64,000 bases of DNA from Paracoccaceae bacterium (GCA_902631295.1 CACOXV010000007.1:1-64000), one strand, 5' to 3'; numbered from the stretch's first letter, positions 49,715 through 60,388 are shown. Made by a program: numbers and translations. The notes: generated by a model not told the origin, from the sequence alone.

Positions 49715-51127
49715 CTATTTGATGATAACTCCCGGGTTCATAATCCCATTTGGGTCGAATAAATCTTTCAGCTTTCGCATTAGATCTAATTTTACTGGAC
49801 TACTGTATTTTATTAAATCTTTCACCTTAGATCGACCTATACCATGCTCAGCACTTACAGATCCTTTGAACTCTACGGTCAGATCGTGAACAACACTTTC
49901 GATCACATCACACTGAGATGAATACTGATCTTTTGTTTTTCCAGTTTCTGGAAAAACATTAAAATGCAAATTTCCATCACCTAAATGTCCAAAACAATTT
50001 ATACGAAATCGACCAATAGAAGATAATTCAATTTGAGCTCTGTCTATAAATGTTGAAATTTCTGAAAGAGGTAAAGAAAGATCATGACTGGCTATAGCAC
50101 CAATTCTTCGATTAGCTTCAGGTATTGTTTCTCTAAGCTTCCACAGAGCATCACTTTCTTTTTTAGATTTCGCAAGCACGCCATCATAGACCAACTTATG
50201 ATAACAAATTTTTTCATAAAGTTTGATCATAGAGTTTTCCGCATTTCTAGCCGATCCGAATCCTAATTGGATAAGAATTGCCCAATCAGGTATTTTGCTA
50301 AACGGAAGTTGTACCGAAGGCATTGCTTCTTTAATGAAAGAAAAACCCTGGCCTGATAATAATTCAAATGCACTTAACCCCTCAGAAACAAAATCTTGAG
50401 TGATATTAAGAGCAGCTAGTGCAGCCTTTGGACTGTTCACAAAAAGCAAGGCGGTACTTTCCGATCTTGGTAAAGGAGCCAATCTCAAGGAGGCAGCAGT
50501 CACCAAGCCCAAAGATCCCTCAGAGCCTATCAGTAGGCTTTTTAAATCATAGCCAGAATTATCTTTCCTCAGACGGCGAAGATCTGACCAAATCTCTCCA
50601 TTAGGAAAAGTTACTTCTAATCCTAAACATAAATCTCGTGCATTACCGTATCGTAAGACCCCTATACCACCTGCGTTAGTAGCTAAATTACCTCCAATTC
50701 TAGCGGAACCTTTTGATGCTAAAGATAATGGGAATAAACGGTTATTATTCTTAGCCTCATTTTGAATATCTTCCAATGTGCATCCTGCTTCACAAACAAT
50801 AACATGTTCCTCCGGAAATATATCTATTATCTTTGTCAAACGCTCAGTTGATAAAATGAGAGGTGAATCAAGGTTTGCTCCAACCTGTCCACCAACTAAG
50901 CCAGTACCACCACCATAAGGAATTACAGGCACCCGAGCATCTGAGCAAATCTTTAAAATTTTTGAGGCCTCAGAAACATTTTGGGGGGCCACTACTGCGC
51001 CGATTTTACCGATCCATCTACCACGCGGTTCCTCCTTATAGCTTTGGCTAGCGGGCCTAAAAACTTTTGGACCACAGGCAATTTCTATTTTGGATAAGAA
51101 CTTTTTATCAGCGGGGTTAAACATCAA
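49715..51127 (-). CDS. FAD-linked oxidase (D-lactate/2-hydroxyglutarate dehydrogenase-type)
   Basis: A 470-residue flavoenzyme: FAD-binding PP-loop VPVIPYGGGTGLVGGQVG near residues 70-86, the middle GGNLATNAGGIGVLRYGNARDLCLGLEV segment and the C-terminal domain with NCFGHLGDGNLHFNV and SAEHGIGRSK. Such enzymes oxidise D-2-hydroxy acids (D-lactate, D-2-hydroxyglutarate, glycolate) and pass electrons to quinone or a c-type cytochrome; substrate is not decided here. It is co-directional with the rimJ gene upstream (48 bp). Confidence 0.88.
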   Translation of the reverse strand: MMFNPADKKFLSKIEIACGPKVFRPASQSYKEEPRGRWIGKIGAVVAPQNVSEASKILKICSDARVPVIPYGGGTGLVGGQVGANLDSPLILSTERLTKIIDIFPEEHVIVCEAGCTLEDIQNEAKNNNRLFPLSLASKGSARIGGNLATNAGGIGVLRYGNARDLCLGLEVTFPNGEIWSDLRRLRKDNSGYDLKSLLIGSEGSLGLVTAASLRLAPLPRSESTALLFVNSPKAALAALNITQDFVSEGLSAFELLSGQGFSFIKEAMPSVQLPFSKIPDWAILIQLGFGSARNAENSMIKLYEKICYHKLVYDGVLAKSKKESDALWKLRETIPEANRRIGAIASHDLSLPLSEISTFIDRAQIELSSIGRFRINCFGHLGDGNLHFNVFPETGKTKDQYSSQCDVIESVVHDLTVEFKGSVSAEHGIGRSKVKDLIKYSSPVKLDLMRKLKDLFDPNGIMNPGVIIK

Positions 51128-51175
51128 AGTTAATCTACCAAATTAAAATCACATAATTTCGTTTGCGCGCTAATA

Positions 51176-51766
51176 TTATAAAACCCCAGTATCAGTTTTT
51201 CCTCGTCTATCATAACGCAAGGATGCATATAAAACATGAGTGCGCCACCGACCATCAATTTGAATGTAAGCCTGAGCTACTCCCTCATACTTGAACCCAC
51301 ATTTTTCCAGAACTTTACGCGACGGGGTATTTTCTGGCAAGCAAGCTGACTCAATTCTACTTATATCTAATGTACCAAATGCGTAATGAACCAGAGCGGA
51401 TATAGCTTCTGACATAAAACCTTTGCGAACGTACGGAAGCCCAATCCAATAGCCCATGGTAGCGGTTTGATTTGGTCCCCTTCGTATATTGTCTAGAGTT
51501 ATTGCTCCTATCAGCACTCCATCATTTCTGTTGATTATAAATAAGGGGATAGCAGTGCCATGCTGTATTGAGCGCTTTGCCCAATTAACTCGATTTATAA
51601 AAGGCCTTCTAAGTAGATGGTCGTGAGACCAAGTTGGTTCCCAAGGAGTTAAAAACTCTTTTGATTCAAAACGTAGCTGAGACCAGTTTTTATGGTCTGA
51701 GAGCTGAGGCAGCCGCAAGTCTAGTCTATCTGTCTGTATCAGCAACTGACGCTTACTAAATAGCAT
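51176..51766 (-). CDS. rimJ: RimJ/RimL-type GNAT acetyltransferase
   Basis: A 196-residue GNAT of the RimJ family. The acetyl-CoA loop is GYWIGLPYVRKGFMSEAISALVHYAF near residues 103-128 (R-K-G-x-M/G), and SACLPENTPSRKVLEKCGFKYEG is the typical family segment. It should acetylate the N-terminal Ala of ribosomal protein S5 or a similar target; RimJ against RimL is not settled. It follows the peptidase stop by two bases. Confidence 0.85.
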   Translation of the reverse strand: MLFSKRQLLIQTDRLDLRLPQLSDHKNWSQLRFESKEFLTPWEPTWSHDHLLRRPFINRVNWAKRSIQHGTAIPLFIINRNDGVLIGAITLDNIRRGPNQTATMGYWIGLPYVRKGFMSEAISALVHYAFGTLDISRIESACLPENTPSRKVLEKCGFKYEGVAQAYIQIDGRWRTHVLYASLRYDRRGKTDTGVL

Positions 51767-51768
51767 TT

Positions 51769-53034
51769 TCAGGCGGCTCGTCGCTTTTCTAAATCAATAA
51801 GATCTGGGGCCAAACCTACCGGGCCATACAAGGCCATTGCAGTTTTTGTTGTAAACGCAATTTTCTCTACATAATTTCGCATATCGTTTAAACCTATTGC
51901 ATCAATTTTATGAACAGTTTCTTCTATACTTGGAACGCGATCCCATATTGAAACCATCCGTGCAAGTCGCTCTGCACGAGAAGATGCGCTTTCAAGGCCC
52001 ATTAGCAAACCTGCTTTCATTTGAGCACGTGCACGATCCAACTCAGACTGACTGAAGTTATCAGCAGCCCTTTTTAGTTCATCGAAGGTTAGTTCGCTTA
52101 ATTCCTTTAATTTTTCCTCACTAGTACCTGCATATATTAAAGTACTGCCACCGTCACGATATGCTACTGACTGCGCGAAAATAGAATAACATAGGCCCCG
52201 TTTTTCTCGGATTTCTTGGAAAAGGCGGGAAGACATTCCTCCGCCAAGTGCTACGCTATAAATCTGCGCTGCGTAAATTTCGTCATCAACATAACTAGGC
52301 CCATCAAAAGCTAAGGCCATATGTGCTTGCTCTAATTTTTTTTCTCTTCGAAACTCGCCACCGTGAAAATTGGTTGAAGTAATTGGAGATCTTGTCTTTT
52401 TCAGTTTTAGATCACCAAAATGTTCCTTTGCCAAAGACACAATCTGCTCGTGATTTACCCCACCAGCAGCTGCCAAAATCAACCTATCAGGAGAGTAATT
52501 TTCGGATACAAAATCAGATAGGTCACGCTTATCAAATTTTTGAACCTTTTCTGCAGGACCTAAGATTGTTCGCCCCATCGGTTGATCAGGGTATGCCGTT
52601 TCCTGCAACCAATCAAAAATTATATCATCTGGAGTATCTAATGATTGACCGATTTCTTGCAGAATGACATTACGTTCGACTTCTATTTCTCTTTTATCAA
52701 AAATCGAATTCTTCAAAATATCTGCCAAAATATCGATAGCTAACGGTATATTTTCGTTTAACAATCTGACATAATAAGCCGTTACTTCTCTGGAAGTATA
52801 AGCATTTATATACCCACCTACATCTTCAATCGCTTCAGCTATATCGAATGCAGACCTCTTAGCAGTTCCCTTAAATGCCATATGCTCTAAAAAGTGAGCA
52901 ATCCCATTTTGTTCAGGGCGCTCATGGCGACCTCCCGCGTCAACCCAAACTCCGATCGAAGCTGATTGCAAACCCGGCATATGCTCCGTGACAATACGAA
53001 ATCCATTTTCTAATTTTTCAGTTTGAACTGTCAC
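51769..53034 (-). CDS. M16-family zinc peptidase
   Basis: A 421-residue insulinase-type peptidase: HFLEH at residues 47-51 with the downstream Glu in ERNVILQE near 121 form the inverted zinc site, and the C-terminal M16C domain follows (residues 180-400). The gene is typical of the small processing-peptidase-like M16 gene of Roseobacters next to thrC. GTG start with AGGA upstream. The exact substrate is unknown, probably a periplasmic or cytosolic peptide. Confidence 0.9.
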   Translation of the reverse strand: MTVQTEKLENGFRIVTEHMPGLQSASIGVWVDAGGRHERPEQNGIAHFLEHMAFKGTAKRSAFDIAEAIEDVGGYINAYTSREVTAYYVRLLNENIPLAIDILADILKNSIFDKREIEVERNVILQEIGQSLDTPDDIIFDWLQETAYPDQPMGRTILGPAEKVQKFDKRDLSDFVSENYSPDRLILAAAGGVNHEQIVSLAKEHFGDLKLKKTRSPITSTNFHGGEFRREKKLEQAHMALAFDGPSYVDDEIYAAQIYSVALGGGMSSRLFQEIREKRGLCYSIFAQSVAYRDGGSTLIYAGTSEEKLKELSELTFDELKRAADNFSQSELDRARAQMKAGLLMGLESASSRAERLARMVSIWDRVPSIEETVHKIDAIGLNDMRNYVEKIAFTTKTAMALYGPVGLAPDLIDLEKRRAA

Positions 53035-53035
53035 A

Positions 53036-54421
53036 TTATATCCTGTCTCTAATTAAATTTTTTAACTGAACCACATCGTTATCAACTTTTAAAATCCGCT
53101 CCGGTCTGTCAAATAGATCACTCATTATGTTTGGGAGCTCTGGATTTACTTCTGAAGCGTTTTTAACAGCAGCTGGAAATTTTGCAGGATGTGCTGTCGC
53201 TAGTGTAACCATAGGCACTTTATTATTACGCAACTCGTCCGCAACCTTTACCCCTATAGCTGTGTGTGGGCAAAGTAGCTGGGCTGATCTAGTCAAAATG
53301 GTCTTAATCGTATCAAAAGTTTCGACTTCAGTCGCCATACCAGAAGAATAATGCTCCGATAAAGCGATTAAAGCATCGTTTGTAATTTCAAAACCATCAT
53401 TCTGTTTCAATTGCTCCATGAGTTTTACAATTTCTGTTGTGTCCAGGCCGTATGCATAGAATAAAGCCCTCTCAAAATTTGAACTGATTTGTATATCCAT
53501 TGATGGGCTAATTGACGCTGCAACTTGCGTCGTATGATATCCCTTTCCACTCAAGCATCTATGCAAAATGTCATTCTGGTTGGTGGCCACAACTAATCGT
53601 TCAATTGGCAAACCCATTTCTTTTGCAATATAACCAGCAAAAATATCACCGAAATTACCAGTTGGAACAGTGAAGCTCACTTTTCGAAGAGGTGCACCTA
53701 GCGAAACTGCAGATGAAAAATAATATACAATTTGTGCAAGAACGCGCGCCCAGTTTATAGAATTAATACCTGCAAGTTGCACTTCGTTACGAAATTCATG
53801 GTCGTTAAACATATCTTTTACACGAGATTGACAGTCATCAAAGGTTCCGTCGACCGCAATCGCATGAACGTTACTTTCTTTCGCAGTTGTCATTTGCCTG
53901 CGTTGAACATCCGAAACTCGCCCATCTGGAAAGAGAATGAAAACATTCACCGCGTCTAGACCCCTAAAAGCCTCTATAGCAGCACTACCAGTATCTCCAC
54001 TTGTTGCACCAATTATTGTGACTTTTTGCTTACGGCGGTTTAACGCGACCTGAAATAGTTGTCCGATTAATTGCATAGCGAAGTCTTTGAATGCAAGGGT
54101 CGGACCATGAAAGAGCTCTAATAAAAAATGATTAGCCTCCAACTCAACCAAGGGAGCGCATGAAACATGGCTGAAATCTGCGTAGGCTTTTTCAATAATG
54201 TCGATTAAAGAATCATCGTCGAATGCATCATCCACGAAGGGTTTAATTATTCTAAATGCAATGTCTTGATAACGTAAACCCTGCAGAGATAGAATTTCAT
54301 CTTTGGTTAACTTAGGAATGTGAGCTGGAACATATAATCCACCGTCCAGAGCCAAGCCCGTAAGCATTGCTTCCTCGAAGCTAAGCGCAGGAGCCGCTCC
54401 ACGGGTTGAGATATACTTCAT
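53036..54421 (-). CDS. thrC: threonine synthase
   Basis: A 461-residue PLP enzyme; the start ATG 54419-54421 overlaps the SURF1 stop as ATGA. MKYISTRGAAPALSFEEAML is the type-2 threonine synthase opening, and the PLP-binding Lys is that of FHGPTLAFKDFAMQ near residue 111; GATSGDTGSAAIEAF and SVPTGNFGDIFAGY are the phosphate-binding loops. It makes threonine from O-phosphohomoserine. The order surf1-thrC-M16 peptidase is the Rhodobacterales arrangement. Confidence 0.93.
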   Translation of the reverse strand: MKYISTRGAAPALSFEEAMLTGLALDGGLYVPAHIPKLTKDEILSLQGLRYQDIAFRIIKPFVDDAFDDDSLIDIIEKAYADFSHVSCAPLVELEANHFLLELFHGPTLAFKDFAMQLIGQLFQVALNRRKQKVTIIGATSGDTGSAAIEAFRGLDAVNVFILFPDGRVSDVQRRQMTTAKESNVHAIAVDGTFDDCQSRVKDMFNDHEFRNEVQLAGINSINWARVLAQIVYYFSSAVSLGAPLRKVSFTVPTGNFGDIFAGYIAKEMGLPIERLVVATNQNDILHRCLSGKGYHTTQVAASISPSMDIQISSNFERALFYAYGLDTTEIVKLMEQLKQNDGFEITNDALIALSEHYSSGMATEVETFDTIKTILTRSAQLLCPHTAIGVKVADELRNNKVPMVTLATAHPAKFPAAVKNASEVNPELPNIMSDLFDRPERILKVDNDVVQLKNLIRDRI

Positions 54422-55092
54422 TTTACAGCCTTTTGCCTTGTAGTCCAAATAAATAGACAGCTCATAAGAGCCCAGATTATGGCTAAAGAAAACCAGGTAA
54501 TCGCGTACTGTAAGTGATCATTTGGAATGTGCGTAGTGTCAATAGGCATTGGCTTAATATTTTGATCTTTTAATGTTGAATCTTTTAGAATTATTAATAT
54601 CGGTTCCGTTTGCAAAGCAGATGCAACACGCTCTACGTTACGCGCAAACCAAATATTATTTTCAAAATCAGGTTCCGGAGTGAAGTTGTCTACTTCATCA
54701 GGCCAATGCAAATTTCCAACTAAAGAAATATCATTAATCAAATCTACATCATAATCAGTTTCAAGCCCCACGAAACCCAGATCTACAAGCAGCCTTCGTC
54801 CATTTGTGCGGAAAACATGAATTATGCGATAACCAGCTCCATAACGCTTTTTACTCGCCAGTACCCGAATGCTTTCTTTCAAAAACTGTCCAGAAATTTC
54901 TACAGATAAATATTTATGAACACTTTCAGAGGGCTCAACTGGCAAAGGCACTGGGGCTGCAGCAATTTTTTGATCTATCTTATTTAAGACGCCTAGTTTC
55001 CAATACAGCCTGTCAATTTGCCACTTACCCAGATAAAGCAAACATGCTGTTCCAGCGAAACCAATAAACACTATGAACCAAATACGCTTCAT
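54418..55092 (-). CDS. surf1: SURF1 cytochrome oxidase biogenesis protein
   Basis: A 224-residue inner-membrane protein with an N-terminal helix (residues 4-24) and a C-terminal helix (198-217). KWQIDRLYWKLGVLNKIDQKI and GYRIIHVFRTNGRRLLVDLGFVG are Surf1 (SHY1) family marks. It supports haem a insertion and assembly of the aa3 oxidase. It follows ctaE and leads into thrC. Confidence 0.9.
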   Translation of the reverse strand: MKRIWFIVFIGFAGTACLLYLGKWQIDRLYWKLGVLNKIDQKIAAAPVPLPVEPSESVHKYLSVEISGQFLKESIRVLASKKRYGAGYRIIHVFRTNGRRLLVDLGFVGLETDYDVDLINDISLVGNLHWPDEVDNFTPEPDFENNIWFARNVERVASALQTEPILIILKDSTLKDQNIKPMPIDTTHIPNDHLQYAITWFSLAIIWALMSCLFIWTTRQKAVK

Positions 55093-55181
55093 TGGCTTAA
55101 TTCTTTAAACGCGAAATACGCTAGTAACAAGTAGTGGGTTTATGCATTTGACTAATTTTGCTTTTGGAAAAAAAGTAAATA

Positions 55182-55982
55182 TCAGCCTCCCCAAACATAT
55201 ACAGCCGCAAAAAGAAATAGCCAAACTACGTCTACAAAGTGCCAGTACCAAGCAGCTGCCTCAAAACCGAGATGACTTTCAGGCGAAAAATGACCACGCA
55301 AAGTTCTCATAAGGCAAATAAATAGAAATATAGTGCCTACAATGACATGGAATCCATGAAATCCAGTCGCCATAAAAAAATTGGCGCCGTAGATATTACC
55401 ACTGAAACCAAATGCCGCATGGCTGTACTCGTAAGCTTGGAAAACGGTAAAAATACCTCCTAATAAAATTGCTAAAATTAAGCCATTTTTTATATCTTTC
55501 CGATTATTCTCATGTACCAGAGCGTGGTGCGCCCATGTAGCTGCAGCACCAGAGCATAGTAAAATAAGTGTGTTAATTAGGGGTAAATGCCAGGGATCGA
55601 AAGTTTCAATTCCTACAGGTGGCCAAACACCATCGGCTATAGGGGACTGATCTGACATTGGATACATGGCGTGTTTAAAAAAACTCCAAAACCAAGCTGC
55701 AAAAAACATTACTTCCGACATGATAAAAAGGATAAAACCGTAACGCAGCCCTATTAAAACTACCGGGGTATGATCACCCTCTTTATTTTCAGTAACAGTA
55801 TCAGCCCACCATCCAAACATTACATAAAGAACGCCAACAAACCCAATTAGAAGAAGCCAAGGACCGTTTCCGTGAAAAAACAAAACAGCGCCAAACAACA
55901 TTACGAAAGCTGCAACTGACCCGATAAATGGCCAGAGAGATGGATTTAAAATGTGATAATCGTGATTTTTTACATGTGCCAT
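55182..55982 (-). CDS. ctaE: cytochrome c oxidase subunit III
   Basis: A 266-residue protein with seven hydrophobic helices. [20 protein letters not shown] is the usual opening, [17 protein letters not shown] (helix III, with the conserved Glu/Phe cluster) and [20 protein letters not shown] and [18 protein letters not shown] complete it. Non-catalytic core subunit of the aa3 oxidase. It overlaps the ctaG end by 13 bases, ribosome-binding site GAGGGA within ctaG. Confidence 0.95.
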   Translation of the reverse strand: MAHVKNHDYHILNPSLWPFIGSVAAFVMLFGAVLFFHGNGPWLLLIGFVGVLYVMFGWWADTVTENKEGDHTPVVLIGLRYGFILFIMSEVMFFAAWFWSFFKHAMYPMSDQSPIADGVWPPVGIETFDPWHLPLINTLILLCSGAAATWAHHALVHENNRKDIKNGLILAILLGGIFTVFQAYEYSHAAFGFSGNIYGANFFMATGFHGFHVIVGTIFLFICLMRTLRGHFSPESHLGFEAAAWYWHFVDVVWLFLFAAVYVWGG

Positions 55983-56581
55983 AATTGTCCCTCTTTGGCG
56001 TCGCTATTTAAGTCTGTGCTCGGGTAGTGACTATTAAATTTTGCTTCATCCACTGGCAGATCAATCTCGTAAAAAGTATACGACAGCGTGATGGTTTTAG
56101 CAAATTTGGCGTCTTTATCATTTACTAACTCAGGATCTACAAAAAATGTCACAGGCATTTGTACCCGTTCACCTGGCTGTAGAATCTGCTCTTGAAAGCA
56201 GAAACAGTCAATTTTATTGAAAAAGGACCCAGCACCGTAAGGGGTAACATTATAACTGGCGGATCCCGCGATTGGTCGGCTCGTTGGATTATATGCTTCG
56301 TAAAACGCGAGTGCTGTTTCTCCAAGTTTAACCTCTAGCTGTCTTTCAACTGGCATGAATTCCCAAGGCATATCACGCTCCAAAGAAGCATCAAACCTTA
56401 TTGTTATTGTCTCGTCTAAGATAATTTTAGACTCAACTTCTGAAACATTTGTATAGCCACCGTACCCGGTAACTCGACAAAAAAGATCATATAGAGGAAC
56501 TGAGGCCCAAGCCATTGCTCCCATAAAAAATACCACACCTAAGGCATAAAGAGCGGTCTTTTGATTTGCACTCTCATTCAC
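55970..56581 (-). CDS. ctaG: cytochrome c oxidase assembly protein CtaG/Cox11
   Basis: A 203-residue copper chaperone counted from GTG 56579-56581, which overlaps the coxF stop and has GGAG nine bases upstream; a longer frame to 56635 would overlap coxF by 62 bases. One N-terminal helix (residues 10-30) is followed by an Ig-like domain holding the CFCF copper motif ([11 protein letters not shown] near residue 124). It delivers copper to the CuB site of subunit I. Confidence 0.92.
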   Translation of the reverse strand: MNESANQKTALYALGVVFFMGAMAWASVPLYDLFCRVTGYGGYTNVSEVESKIILDETITIRFDASLERDMPWEFMPVERQLEVKLGETALAFYEAYNPTSRPIAGSASYNVTPYGAGSFFNKIDCFCFQEQILQPGERVQMPVTFFVDPELVNDKDAKFAKTITLSYTFYEIDLPVDEAKFNSHYPSTDLNSDAKEGQLWHM

Positions 56582-56741
56582 TACTTGCTGCTCCTGCAAT
56601 TGCGCTGGAAACATCTCCATCTGTAACTTTAACAACAGTTAGTCCGAATATAAGAGCTACAAAAGTTACGAGAACAACGCCTATACCAATGTTTTTACTC
56701 ATACGGCGCTTATGAAGTTCGTGCTCCACACCAAAGTTCAT
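56574..56741 (-). CDS. coxF: small cytochrome oxidase assembly protein (CoxF-like)
   Basis: A 55-residue protein encoded between ctaB and ctaG and easily missed. Its ATG overlaps the ctaB stop as ATGA (56738-56741), and its TGA overlaps the ctaG GTG start over GTGAATGA. It reads [20 protein letters not shown] and then one membrane helix and a polar end (VVKVTDGDV). Roseobacter and rhizobial oxidase operons have a short protein of this type (H-E-L-H-x-R-R then one helix) at this spot. Confidence 0.8.
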   Translation of the reverse strand: MNFGVEHELHKRRMSKNIGIGVVLVTFVALIFGLTVVKVTDGDVSSAIAGAASSE

Positions 56742-57679
56742 AAGAGCCCCCATGAAAAATTTGTACCAAGCCCTCTGTCTACGAGAATAGAACCAAATTG
56801 TAAAAAAAGATACACTAGTGAGTACCGAAAAAATCTGCGCTCTACACTAAAATTATCTTCCTCAGCTTCGTGATCGCCTCTCACCCAAATGTTGAACGCC
56901 ATAGCTATGAACAATGAGTTAAGTACTAAGGCAGTTCCAAGATAAACCCAGCCACCTAGCGAAGTAAAAGACGTAAATAATGCAAAAAGAGCTAATGAAA
57001 TTGTATAGAAAAAAATATGGTTTCTGGTAGAACGCCGACCATGCGTAACTGTAAGCATTGGTACGCTTGCCTTTTCATAATCATCTCGGATGAAAAGGGC
57101 TAAAGCCCAAAAATGTGGTGGGGTCCACAGAAATATTAACGAAAACATAAGAACACTCTCAACTGATATTCCTGAGGTAGCAACGGCCCAACCAATCATA
57201 GGAGGAAAAGCACCTGCTGCTCCACCAATAACAATATTTTGGGGGGTCCATCTTTTTAACCATATAGTGTAAATCACAACATAAAAGAAAATAGTAAAGA
57301 CCAATAACGCCGCAGCGAACCAATTTGCAGACAATCCAAGCATCAAAACAGAAATACCTGCCAGTGCAAAACCAAATGCTTTAGCTTCATCACCGGTAAT
57401 TTTTCCAGTAGGAATTGGACGGTTTCTGGTACGACGCATTAGGCTGTCGATATCAGATTCATACCACATATTTAAAGCACCAGACGCGCCACCACCAAGT
57501 GCGATAAATATAATTGAAACTAATATTGTGAATGGATGCACCTCAATCGGGGCCGCGATAATACCCACTAAAGCTGTAAATACGACCAAAATCATCACTC
57601 TCGGCTTTAAAAGAGCAATATAATCACTGATATCAGACTCAGTATCAAATTCGGCTTTTGCTAGAGTTGTATCACTCAT
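56738..57679 (-). CDS. ctaB: protohaem IX farnesyltransferase
   Basis: A 313-residue UbiA-type prenyltransferase with nine helices. The prenyl-diphosphate-binding motif is [21 protein letters not shown] near residues 67-87 (D-x-x-D-x-x-M-x-R-T). The second Asp-rich loop is [14 protein letters not shown] near 196-210. It turns haem B into haem O for the aa3 oxidase. It lies right after ctaC and is joined to coxF by overlapping codons. Confidence 0.93.
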   Translation of the reverse strand: MSDTTLAKAEFDTESDISDYIALLKPRVMILVVFTALVGIIAAPIEVHPFTILVSIIFIALGGGASGALNMWYESDIDSLMRRTRNRPIPTGKITGDEAKAFGFALAGISVLMLGLSANWFAAALLVFTIFFYVVIYTIWLKRWTPQNIVIGGAAGAFPPMIGWAVATSGISVESVLMFSLIFLWTPPHFWALALFIRDDYEKASVPMLTVTHGRRSTRNHIFFYTISLALFALFTSFTSLGGWVYLGTALVLNSLFIAMAFNIWVRGDHEAEEDNFSVERRFFRYSLVYLFLQFGSILVDRGLGTNFSWGLL

Positions 57680-57740
57680 GGTTATTCTGGGGACCCAATA
57701 ATTAAATAAAAATTGTAAGTCTTGTTGATATCTAACGCAA

Positions 57741-58619
57741 TCACTTAACTAGAGCCAACTCGACAGTGCCGCTGATTTCCTTGACCTCAGCGAACTCTTC
57801 AATGGCGCCGGACAGCCAAGCATCATAATTTTCCTGGCTTACAACTTTGACCGTAATTGGCATGTATGCGTGATCTTTACCACAAAGCTCAGAACATTGC
57901 CCAAAATAAACGCCTTCTTTCTCTGCTTTGAACCACAACTGTCCCAGTCTTCCAGGAACAGCATCTTGTTTCACTCCAAAGGCTGGTATGGTCCAACTAT
58001 GGATTACATCAGCACCCGTAACTTGCATTACAACTACTTTATCAACGGGAACCACAACCGCCGTATCTGTCGCAAGTAAAAACTCATCACTAGAATAGCC
58101 TGCTTCAATTAACTCCGTTTCTACATCTTGGGTCAAAACTTTACCATCACCAATCATATAACTCGCGAAGTCGAACCCGTGGTCTACATACTCATATTCC
58201 CAGAACCACTGGTATCCTGTAACTTTGATGTTTATGTCGCCATCGGGGATAACTTGCTGCTTGAAAAGTACCGGAAGAGAAAACGCTCCAATGAAAACAA
58301 GGATTACGATCGGCACCACCGTCCAAGCAACTTCAATTGGCGTATTATGGGTGAAAGATGCTGGCTCCGGATTTGATTTACGATTAAATTTAAAAATTAC
58401 ATAACCCAATAGAAATGTTACAAATAGGCTTATTCCTGTAATTATGATTAGTAGCATTCCATCCAGCCACTGTAGATCTCTTGCTAACTCTGTTACGGCC
58501 GGCTGAAAACCAGTACCTGATTGCTTTGGCACTCCAATCAACTCCAAATTTTCCTGTGAATTGGCTACTGTTCCCAAGAAAAAGGCTGTTGTGCTGTACT
58601 TTAAAATATTTTGTCCCAT
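57741..58619 (-). CDS. ctaC: cytochrome c oxidase subunit II
   Basis: A 292-residue protein with a short N-terminal signal-like region, two membrane helices (about residues 52-75 and 95-117) and a cupredoxin domain. The CuA site is in [14 protein letters not shown] near residues 237-250 and the aromatic electron-entry segment is YQWFWEYEY near 134-142. First gene of the minus-strand operon ctaC-ctaB-coxF-ctaG-ctaE-surf1-thrC. AAGG precedes the ATG. Confidence 0.95.
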   Translation of the reverse strand: MGQNILKYSTTAFFLGTVANSQENLELIGVPKQSGTGFQPAVTELARDLQWLDGMLLIIITGISLFVTFLLGYVIFKFNRKSNPEPASFTHNTPIEVAWTVVPIVILVFIGAFSLPVLFKQQVIPDGDINIKVTGYQWFWEYEYVDHGFDFASYMIGDGKVLTQDVETELIEAGYSSDEFLLATDTAVVVPVDKVVVMQVTGADVIHSWTIPAFGVKQDAVPGRLGQLWFKAEKEGVYFGQCSELCGKDHAYMPITVKVVSQENYDAWLSGAIEEFAEVKEISGTVELALVK

Positions 58620-58706
58620 TGTATAACCTTAGCTTATGCTGTGTTTGGCTGTTGTCTTACTTAAGTTTAAAACCATATTCTTGCTGATAGTTAAAGAAAA
58701 AACCTT

Positions 58707-58721
58707 GCGTCAAAGAGACGC
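58707..58721. promoter_or_regulatory. short hairpin in the ctaC/tldD divergent gap
   Basis: GCGTC-AAAGA-GACGC (58707-58721) is a 5-bp perfect stem in the 147-bp gap between the divergent ctaC and tldD genes. It could be an operator or the remains of a terminator; on the minus strand it is followed by a T run. No function can be named. Confidence 0.3.
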
Positions 58722-58766
58722 TTTCAATCATTTTCGTCAAATTTAATAAAAAACTTGGATTAAAAA

Positions 58767-60188
58767 ATGAAAAATGAAAAATTTCTGCCATTTGAACAGT
58801 ATTTAGATCAAGACAAAACTAAAAAATTTTTGGCCGACGTACTTAAAACAGCTGACGACGGTGAATTATTTATTGAAGAAAAACGATCTGAGTCGCTGGT
58901 TTTAGACGACCAACGATTAAAGTCAGCCAATTTAGATGCTTCAAAAGGTTTTGGCCTTCGTGCAGTAAAAAATGAGTCAACTGCGTTTGCCCATTCAACT
59001 GAGATAAGTGAAAAATCACTGAATCGAGCTTCAGAAACCATTAAACTATTGAACTCGGATAAGGATCAGCAGAATAGTCTTCCTCCCTCAAACGTAATAA
59101 GCAAACTGTATAAAGATATTGACCCAATTATTGAGTTACCATTTTCCTCAAAGGTAGACTTATTGAGAGAAATTGATGACTATGCCAGAAATTTAGATAA
59201 AAGAGTTGTTCAAGTATCAGCCTCGGTATCTGCCTCGGTGCAAAATATATCGATTTTGCGGCCTGATTGTGATCTCAAACTCGATACCAGACCATTAACT
59301 AGAATAAATGTTTCTGTCAGTGTGGAAGAAATGGGGCGTCGTGAAACTGGAAGCGCAGGTGGCGGAGGTAGATATTCACTTTCAATTGTTTCTGAACCAG
59401 ATATTTGGCGCGGATTTGTGAAAGAAGCTTTGAGGATTGCAGTTTTAAATTTAAAGGCTGAAGCAGCACCGGCAGGTGTCATGGATGTAGTTTTAGGTCC
59501 TGGCTGGCCAGGAATTTTGTTACATGAGGCTGTTGGTCATGGCTTAGAGGGTGATTTCAATCGGAAAAATACAAGTGCGTTCGCGAACTTGATGGGTAAA
59601 CAAGTGGCGGCCAAAGGAGTGACAGTTTTAGATGATGGCACAATTCCGGATAGAAGGGGCTCAATATCTTTTGATGATGAAGGAACTCCGAGCTCAAAAA
59701 ACACCCTAATTGAGGATGGAATATTAGTGGGGTATATGCAAGATCGGCAAAACGCCCGTTTAATGGGTACGTCATCAACAGGAAATGGTCGCAGACAAAG
59801 TTACGCCCATCCACCCATGCCGCGTATGACAAACACATACATGCTTGATGGTACGGACAATGTTAAAGATATGCTGTCTTCAGTAAAAAATGGAATTTAT
59901 GCCGTTGGTTTTGGTGGCGGACAAGTTGACATCACTAATGGGAAGTTTGTTTTCTCATGTACGGAGGCATATAATGTGAGGAACGGAAAAGTTGGTGCTC
60001 CCGTAAAAGGCGCTACGCTTATAGGAGATGGCGCATCGGCTTTGAAAGAAATCCGCGCGATTGGGGCCGATATGTCTTTAGATCCTGGGATGGGCAATTG
60101 CGGAAAGGCTGGACAATGGGTCCCAGTGGGAGTTGGTCAGCCATCACTTTTAATAGGTGGTCTTACCGTTGGTGGGTCGCAAACGTAA
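58767..60188 (+). CDS. tldD: metalloprotease TldD
   Basis: A 473-residue protein of the TldD/PmbA family. The zinc motif HEAVGHG is near residue 253 (HExxxH) and GFGGGQVDITNGKFVFSCTEAYNVRNGKVGAPVKGATLIGDG gives the family C-terminal block. With TldE it forms a heterodimer that trims peptides, including microcin precursors and gyrase-inhibitor targets. TldD beside the cta operon is the usual Rhodobacterales arrangement. No TldE gene is seen in the window. Confidence 0.93.
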   Translation: MKNEKFLPFEQYLDQDKTKKFLADVLKTADDGELFIEEKRSESLVLDDQRLKSANLDASKGFGLRAVKNESTAFAHSTEISEKSLNRASETIKLLNSDKDQQNSLPPSNVISKLYKDIDPIIELPFSSKVDLLREIDDYARNLDKRVVQVSASVSASVQNISILRPDCDLKLDTRPLTRINVSVSVEEMGRRETGSAGGGGRYSLSIVSEPDIWRGFVKEALRIAVLNLKAEAAPAGVMDVVLGPGWPGILLHEAVGHGLEGDFNRKNTSAFANLMGKQVAAKGVTVLDDGTIPDRRGSISFDDEGTPSSKNTLIEDGILVGYMQDRQNARLMGTSSTGNGRRQSYAHPPMPRMTNTYMLDGTDNVKDMLSSVKNGIYAVGFGGGQVDITNGKFVFSCTEAYNVRNGKVGAPVKGATLIGDGASALKEIRAIGADMSLDPGMGNCGKAGQWVPVGVGQPSLLIGGLTVGGSQT

Positions 60189-60318
60189 ACCAGATAGTTT
60201 TACATTTTAGGGCCGAAGTAGGCATGTACGTCCACAGTCAATTAATTTTTGTAAGTCATAAATTTGTACTTTTTGAGATATAATAGAAAATATTTTGGCT
60301 TATTGTACAGACAACGGA

Positions 60319-60347
60319 TTGACAACACCCACTCAGTCAATTCATTA
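60319..60347 (+). promoter_or_regulatory. candidate sigma-70 promoter of topA
   Basis: TTGACA (60319-60324) and TCATTA (60342-60347) are 17 bases apart, about 42 bp before the topA ATG. The -35 box is perfect and the -10 box weak. Confidence 0.4.
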
Positions 60348-60388
60348 AGCGCCGCGATAACCTATTCGTCGAGTCGGAAGGAAATTAA

